The notes beneath the pieces were generated by a model. It searched no databases. It worked only from the letters and a program-made list of their open reading frames with translations, and was not told the DNA's origin. A DNA stretch of 64,000 nucleotides from UBA2784 sp964494625 (GTDB lineage: Bacteria; Pseudomonadota; Alphaproteobacteria; Micropepsales; Micropepsaceae): NCBI GenBank assembly GCA_964494625.1, contig CAZBRT010000001.1, forward strand, positions 124,001-188,000. Direction: 5' to 3'. The translations under genes were made by a program, and so were the position numbers. Positions 61,623 through 64,000 of this stretch are shown one piece after another; position 1 is the stretch's first letter; the number at the start of each line of letters is the position of its first letter.

Positions 61623-62105
61623 TTATTTGCCGCGCCGCGCCGCCTCAATCGCAGCAACATCGATTTTGGTCATCTGCATCATCGCCTCAAAGACGCGTTT
61701 GGCCTCTGCGCCGCCTGCGGCCATGCCCTCGGTCAGTGCGCGCGGCGTGATCTGCCAGGAAATGCCCCATTTGTCCCTGCACCAGCCGCAAGCGCTCGGC
61801 GTGCCACCATTGCCGATGATCGCGTTCCACAGGCGATCCGTTTCGGCCTGATCATCGGTTGCGATCTGGAACGAGAAAGCCTCGTTGTGTTTGAAAACCG
61901 GCCCGCCATTCAGGCCAAGGCAGGGAATGCCCGCGACGATGAAATCGACCGTCAGCACATCGCCCGACTTGCCCGACGGAAAATCACCCGGCGCGCGGCG
62001 CACCGCGCCAACAGAACTGTCGGGAATGGTGGCCGCATAAAAACGCGCGGCCTCCTCTGCATCCTTGTCGAACCAGAGGCAGATGGTGTTTTTGGGGATC
62101 GCCAT
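61623..62105 (-). CDS. PhnB-like VOC family protein
   Basis: A 160-residue single-domain VOC/PhnB-like protein of the 3-demethylubiquinone-9 3-methyltransferase-like fold group. It has ICLWFDKDAEEAARFYAATI, LGLNGGPVFKHNEAFSFQIA and GWCRDKWGISWQITPRAL. The actual activity of this group is mostly unknown. The ATG at 62105 starts the family N-terminus. Upstream of the Tat VOC gene, 37 nt after the NTF2-like gene. Confidence 0.85.
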   Translation of the reverse strand: MAIPKNTICLWFDKDAEEAARFYAATIPDSSVGAVRRAPGDFPSGKSGDVLTVDFIVAGIPCLGLNGGPVFKHNEAFSFQIATDDQAETDRLWNAIIGNGGTPSACGWCRDKWGISWQITPRALTEGMAAGGAEAKRVFEAMMQMTKIDVAAIEAARRGK

Positions 62106-62142
62106 GAATTTCGCCTTTGCCGGGTGTTGCGCACAGAGGCTC

Positions 62143-62574
62143 TCACGCCAGCCCCAGCGCGCGCAAGACGGCACCTTGATCGTAATAAGGTCGCTCGCAG
62201 ATGATTTTGTCACTGCCGGGGGCGAATTCAAAACTTGCCGCCATGCGCACGCGGAATGATTTGCCGGTCGGCGCAATTGTTTTGCCGTTGAGCGTCAGCG
62301 GCCCCTTGTGTGTGCCCGTCAGCCAGAATTCGACCAGCACGCTGTCGCCCGCATGCGCGATGGCGATGATCTCGTTGCCCTGATCGGGAAAGGGCACGCG
62401 CGAGAGATGAAAATATTTGCGCACCGCCTCCTCGCCATCGAACACGGCGCCGGGGCCCAGAAGCTCGTAACGCGGATGGGCAAAGGTTGCGATCACGCCA
62501 TCCCAATCATGCACGATCTCCAGCGCCATGTGGCGCTTGACGGTTTCAATGCGGGCGGTGGGGAGGGAGGGCAT
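62143..62574 (-). CDS. NTF2/SnoaL-like protein
   Basis: A 143-residue alpha+beta-barrel protein like the SnoaL/NTF2 superfamily (IVHDWDGVIATFAHPRYELLG, DQGNEIIAIAHAGDSVLVEF). Such proteins bind small hydrophobic ligands or act as isomerases or cyclases, but the role here is unknown. First gene of the four-gene minus-strand set ending at 59602. Confidence 0.78.
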   Translation of the reverse strand: MPSLPTARIETVKRHMALEIVHDWDGVIATFAHPRYELLGPGAVFDGEEAVRKYFHLSRVPFPDQGNEIIAIAHAGDSVLVEFWLTGTHKGPLTLNGKTIAPTGKSFRVRMAASFEFAPGSDKIICERPYYDQGAVLRALGLA

Positions 62575-62613
62575 GGGGTGATCGCTAGTTGGGAGAATGC
62601 GGGACAGGCTTCA

Positions 62614-62985
62614 TCATTGAACGTGGTCTTCCGGATCACCGCTGAGCAGGTGCCCGAGTGCAGTATCCAGCAGAGGCAAATCCCGCTGGATCGTCAAAAT
62701 CACGCGATCATCGAGAACATCATCATAGGTATACGCGAGTATGTTTCTGAAGCCTGCGATCATGCGGGCTGGAATTCCGTGTTTGGCCAACACATCAGAC
62801 GAGATATCACGCAAGGCGGCATCGATGCATATGAAGGCGCGCTCGATCGCGTATCGCGTCTTGCGGTCCGACTTCAGGCCGGGCAGATCAAGGCCGCGTG
62901 CCCAATCCATGATGAGGCGCACATTTTCCTGCGCCTCCAGCGCCGCAAGTGCTGTCCCGCCTCTCTTTTCAGAATGCACTGACAA
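62614..62985 (-). CDS. HepT-like (DUF86) protein with altered RX4HXY motif
   Basis: A 123-residue helical protein of the HepT/DUF86 family, partner of MntA-type nucleotidyltransferases. The catalytic-site motif RX4HXY is here R80-NILA-Y85-T-Y87: the His is replaced by Tyr, while the Arg and the second Tyr (the residue AMPylated in characterised pairs) are kept. It overlaps the mntA-like gene by 17 bp and is translated after it. It may be inactive or work by a changed mechanism. Confidence 0.82.
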   Translation of the reverse strand: MSVHSEKRGGTALAALEAQENVRLIMDWARGLDLPGLKSDRKTRYAIERAFICIDAALRDISSDVLAKHGIPARMIAGFRNILAYTYDDVLDDRVILTIQRDLPLLDTALGHLLSGDPEDHVQ

Positions 62986-63292
62986 GCTGATCCGAAGCCG
63001 CGATGCGCGAAAGGCGGCGCCCGGGTTTCATCACGTCATTGCGCACGACGAGATCAACCGGGCGGCCAAGAATTTCGTGCAGCTCGGTAACAATGCCGCC
63101 GAGCTCAAATGCGCTGAAAAGCGGTGTGCGCCCGGCGGGGCCTCCGTCAAGCTCCACCATGATGTCGATGTCGCTCGATGGGCCCGCCGCGTCTTTGGCC
63201 ACAGAGCCAAACAGCCAAGCGTGCACCACGCCCAGGGCCTCAAGGTCCTTGCGGCGCGCCTGTAAGAGCATGATCGCTTCCTGCCTGCGCAT
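62969..63292 (-). CDS. MntA-like nucleotidyltransferase (antitoxin type)
   Basis: A 107-residue minimal nucleotidyltransferase with the GSX10DXD motif intact: G29-S30, then D41 and D43 (FGSVAKDAAGPSSDIDIMVE). In known modules this enzyme AMPylates HepT to neutralise it. The order here is mntA then hepT, with a 17-bp overlap. It lies 46 bp upstream (on the other side) of the tRNA-Arg gene, close to a common integration point for small modules. Confidence 0.85.
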   Translation of the reverse strand: MRRQEAIMLLQARRKDLEALGVVHAWLFGSVAKDAAGPSSDIDIMVELDGGPAGRTPLFSAFELGGIVTELHEILGRPVDLVVRNDVMKPGRRLSRIAASDQLVSAF

Positions 63293-63338
63293 GGCCGAAG
63301 CCTAGCAGGAACGGATCAGCCCGAAAATCGGCAAAAAC

Positions 63339-63415
63339 TGGCGCGCCCGAAAGGATTCGAACCTCTGACCCCCAGATTCGTAGTCTGGTGCTCTATCCAG
63401 CTGAGCTACGGGCGC
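63339..63415 (-). tRNA. tRNA-Arg (anticodon ACG)
   Basis: 77 nt including an encoded CCA. Acceptor GCGCCCG pairs with CGGGCGC, discriminator G then CCA. The D-arm begins TAGCTCAGC. The anticodon stem CCAGA/TCTGG holds the 7-nt loop CTACGAA, giving anticodon ACG. The T-loop is TTCGAAT. Confidence 0.95.
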
Positions 63416-63690
63416 ATGCCGGGCGGTGGCCAAATGTGCCGCCGCCGCTTTGGTCCCCTTGCACTCCCTTGGGGCTATCCCAAGGGGGGTGTCACGGGGG
63501 TGCGAACGTAAAGCAGGGTTTTCCGGCAAGCGCAAGATGGTTGGGGGTCGTGTGATGGGAGCCGGGGGGCCAGAACCGGGGGCAAGGCTTTAGGGTACTG
63601 GCCAAACCAGGGCGGTCCCCCTAGTTTGGCTGCGGGCAGACCCTTCTTGGCGGGCCCCCGCCACACGCGCCGGGGCCTTGGGACCAAACA
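63416..63690. other. 275-bp intergenic region between tRNA-Arg and DUF547 gene
   Basis: No supported gene. It contains a perfect 8-bp hairpin CCCTTGGG/CCCAAGGG (63466-63473, 63479-63486) without a T-run, and the promoter of the tRNA gene should lie here on the minus strand, although a convincing -35/-10 pair was not found. Confidence 0.4.
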
Positions 63691-64000
63691 ATGCAGGCTT
63701 TACCTTGGCCGGGTTTCTGGCCGGGCGCGCGAGCGCGCCAAGCCGTGTGCCGTGCCCTTTTTTCCCTCCTTCTCATTCTCGCCATCGCCCCCATGAAAGC
63801 ACGTGCCCAGGGATCTGATCTTCATGCGCCCTTCGGGACGCTGCTCCAGCGCTATGTCGCGGTCGATGGCAGCGGAAGCCATGCAGGATTGGCGCGCGTC
63901 AATTATGCGGGCTGGAAGGCAAGTGCCGCCGACATGGGCGCGCTTGCCGCCTATCTTGATGCGCTGTCTTCTGCCCGCCCCACCGCCATGGACGATGCGG
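63691..64000 (+). CDS. Secreted DUF547 protein (5' part)
   Basis: An open frame from ATG 63691 runs off the window end. It encodes a leader with a positive segment and hydrophobic core (RALFSLLLILAIAPMKARAQ), then GSDLHAPFGTLLQRYVAVDG and YAGWKASAADMGALAAYLDA, matching the N-terminus of DUF547 proteins. A GTG at 63745 or ATG at 63799 are alternative starts; the 63691 start gives a more complete signal sequence. Family function unknown. Confidence 0.7.
   Translation, partial: MQALPWPGFWPGARARQAVCRALFSLLLILAIAPMKARAQGSDLHAPFGTLLQRYVAVDGSGSHAGLARVNYAGWKASAADMGALAAYLDALSSARPTAMDDA

Noticed and set aside
63691..64000. Start of the DUF547 gene at ATG 63799
   Set aside because: This would cut off most of the hydrophobic leader; the frame is open to an ATG at 63691 that gives a fuller signal sequence. 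The start remains uncertain.

Overview
The window is about 64 kb of GC-rich, gene-dense DNA from a Gram-negative bacterium. It is most likely an alphaproteobacterium, perhaps near the Caulobacterales/Hyphomonadales or related lineages. The reasons are a TonB-dependent receptor, many short secreted proteins, dense ATGA/GTGA stop-start overlaps, a separate narK1-narK2-narGHJI layout and a DUF3297 protein. The genus cannot be named from this sequence. There is no transposase, phage gene or CRISPR array.

Layout. 1-8.5 kb: end of an oligopeptide ABC transporter operon (oppC tail, oppD, oppF), then three tandem OppA-type binding proteins that all end in the same Trp/Cys-rich hydrophobic tail. 8.5-12.1 kb: small membrane protein, TldE/TldD pair, secreted Cys protein. 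12.5-15.6 kb: TonB-dependent receptor, followed by a terminator and a composite palindromic repeat. 15.9-17.8 kb: two GNAT acetyltransferases coupled to a CurA-like reductase. 17.9-23 kb: DsbD-like reductase, gpsA, acyl-CoA synthetase. 23-28.2 kb: small secreted proteins, DUF3297, a possible cysteine-hydrolase-like protein, a GIY-YIG protein, and a 994-residue fusion of an ATP-grasp-like domain to an M32 carboxypeptidase. 28.3-31.6 kb: RND/MMPL exporter and a small membrane protein.

31.5-37.3 kb: a minus-strand catabolic operon (TetR, extradiol dioxygenase-like protein, FAH-family hydrolase, FAD hydroxylase, NAD(P)-binding protein, GST-like protein). A TetR operator/promoter with two palindromes precedes it. 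37.4-40.4 kb: nitronate monooxygenase, mobA, FAD-linked oxidase. 40.4-54 kb: the respiratory nitrate reductase locus, with a Crp/Fnr regulator divergent from narK1-narK2-narG-narH-narJ-narI. These are followed by a parvulin, a small Cys-tailed protein, a hemerythrin-like protein, a beta-carbonic anhydrase and a DUF2478 protein, nearly all overlapping or closely spaced. A near-consensus FNR/DNR box lies upstream of narK1.

54-59.3 kb: two likely paralogous secreted proteins, a TPR protein, an HD-domain hydrolase, a small membrane protein, a secreted protein with two LCCL-like domains and a small lipoprotein. 59.6-62.6 kb: four-gene minus-strand group (NTF2-like, PhnB-like, Tat-type VOC protein, FAD/NAD(P) oxidoreductase). 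62.6-64 kb: MntA/HepT-type pair with an altered HepT motif, tRNA-Arg(ACG), and the start of a secreted DUF547 protein.

Together the genes suggest a peptide- and aromatic-using heterotroph able to respire nitrate, with mobA close by to serve molybdenum cofactor synthesis. The most unusual features are the shared OppA tails, the ATP-grasp/M32 fusion, the nar operon's downstream accessory block with two Cys-rich C-termini, and the His-to-Tyr change in the HepT motif.
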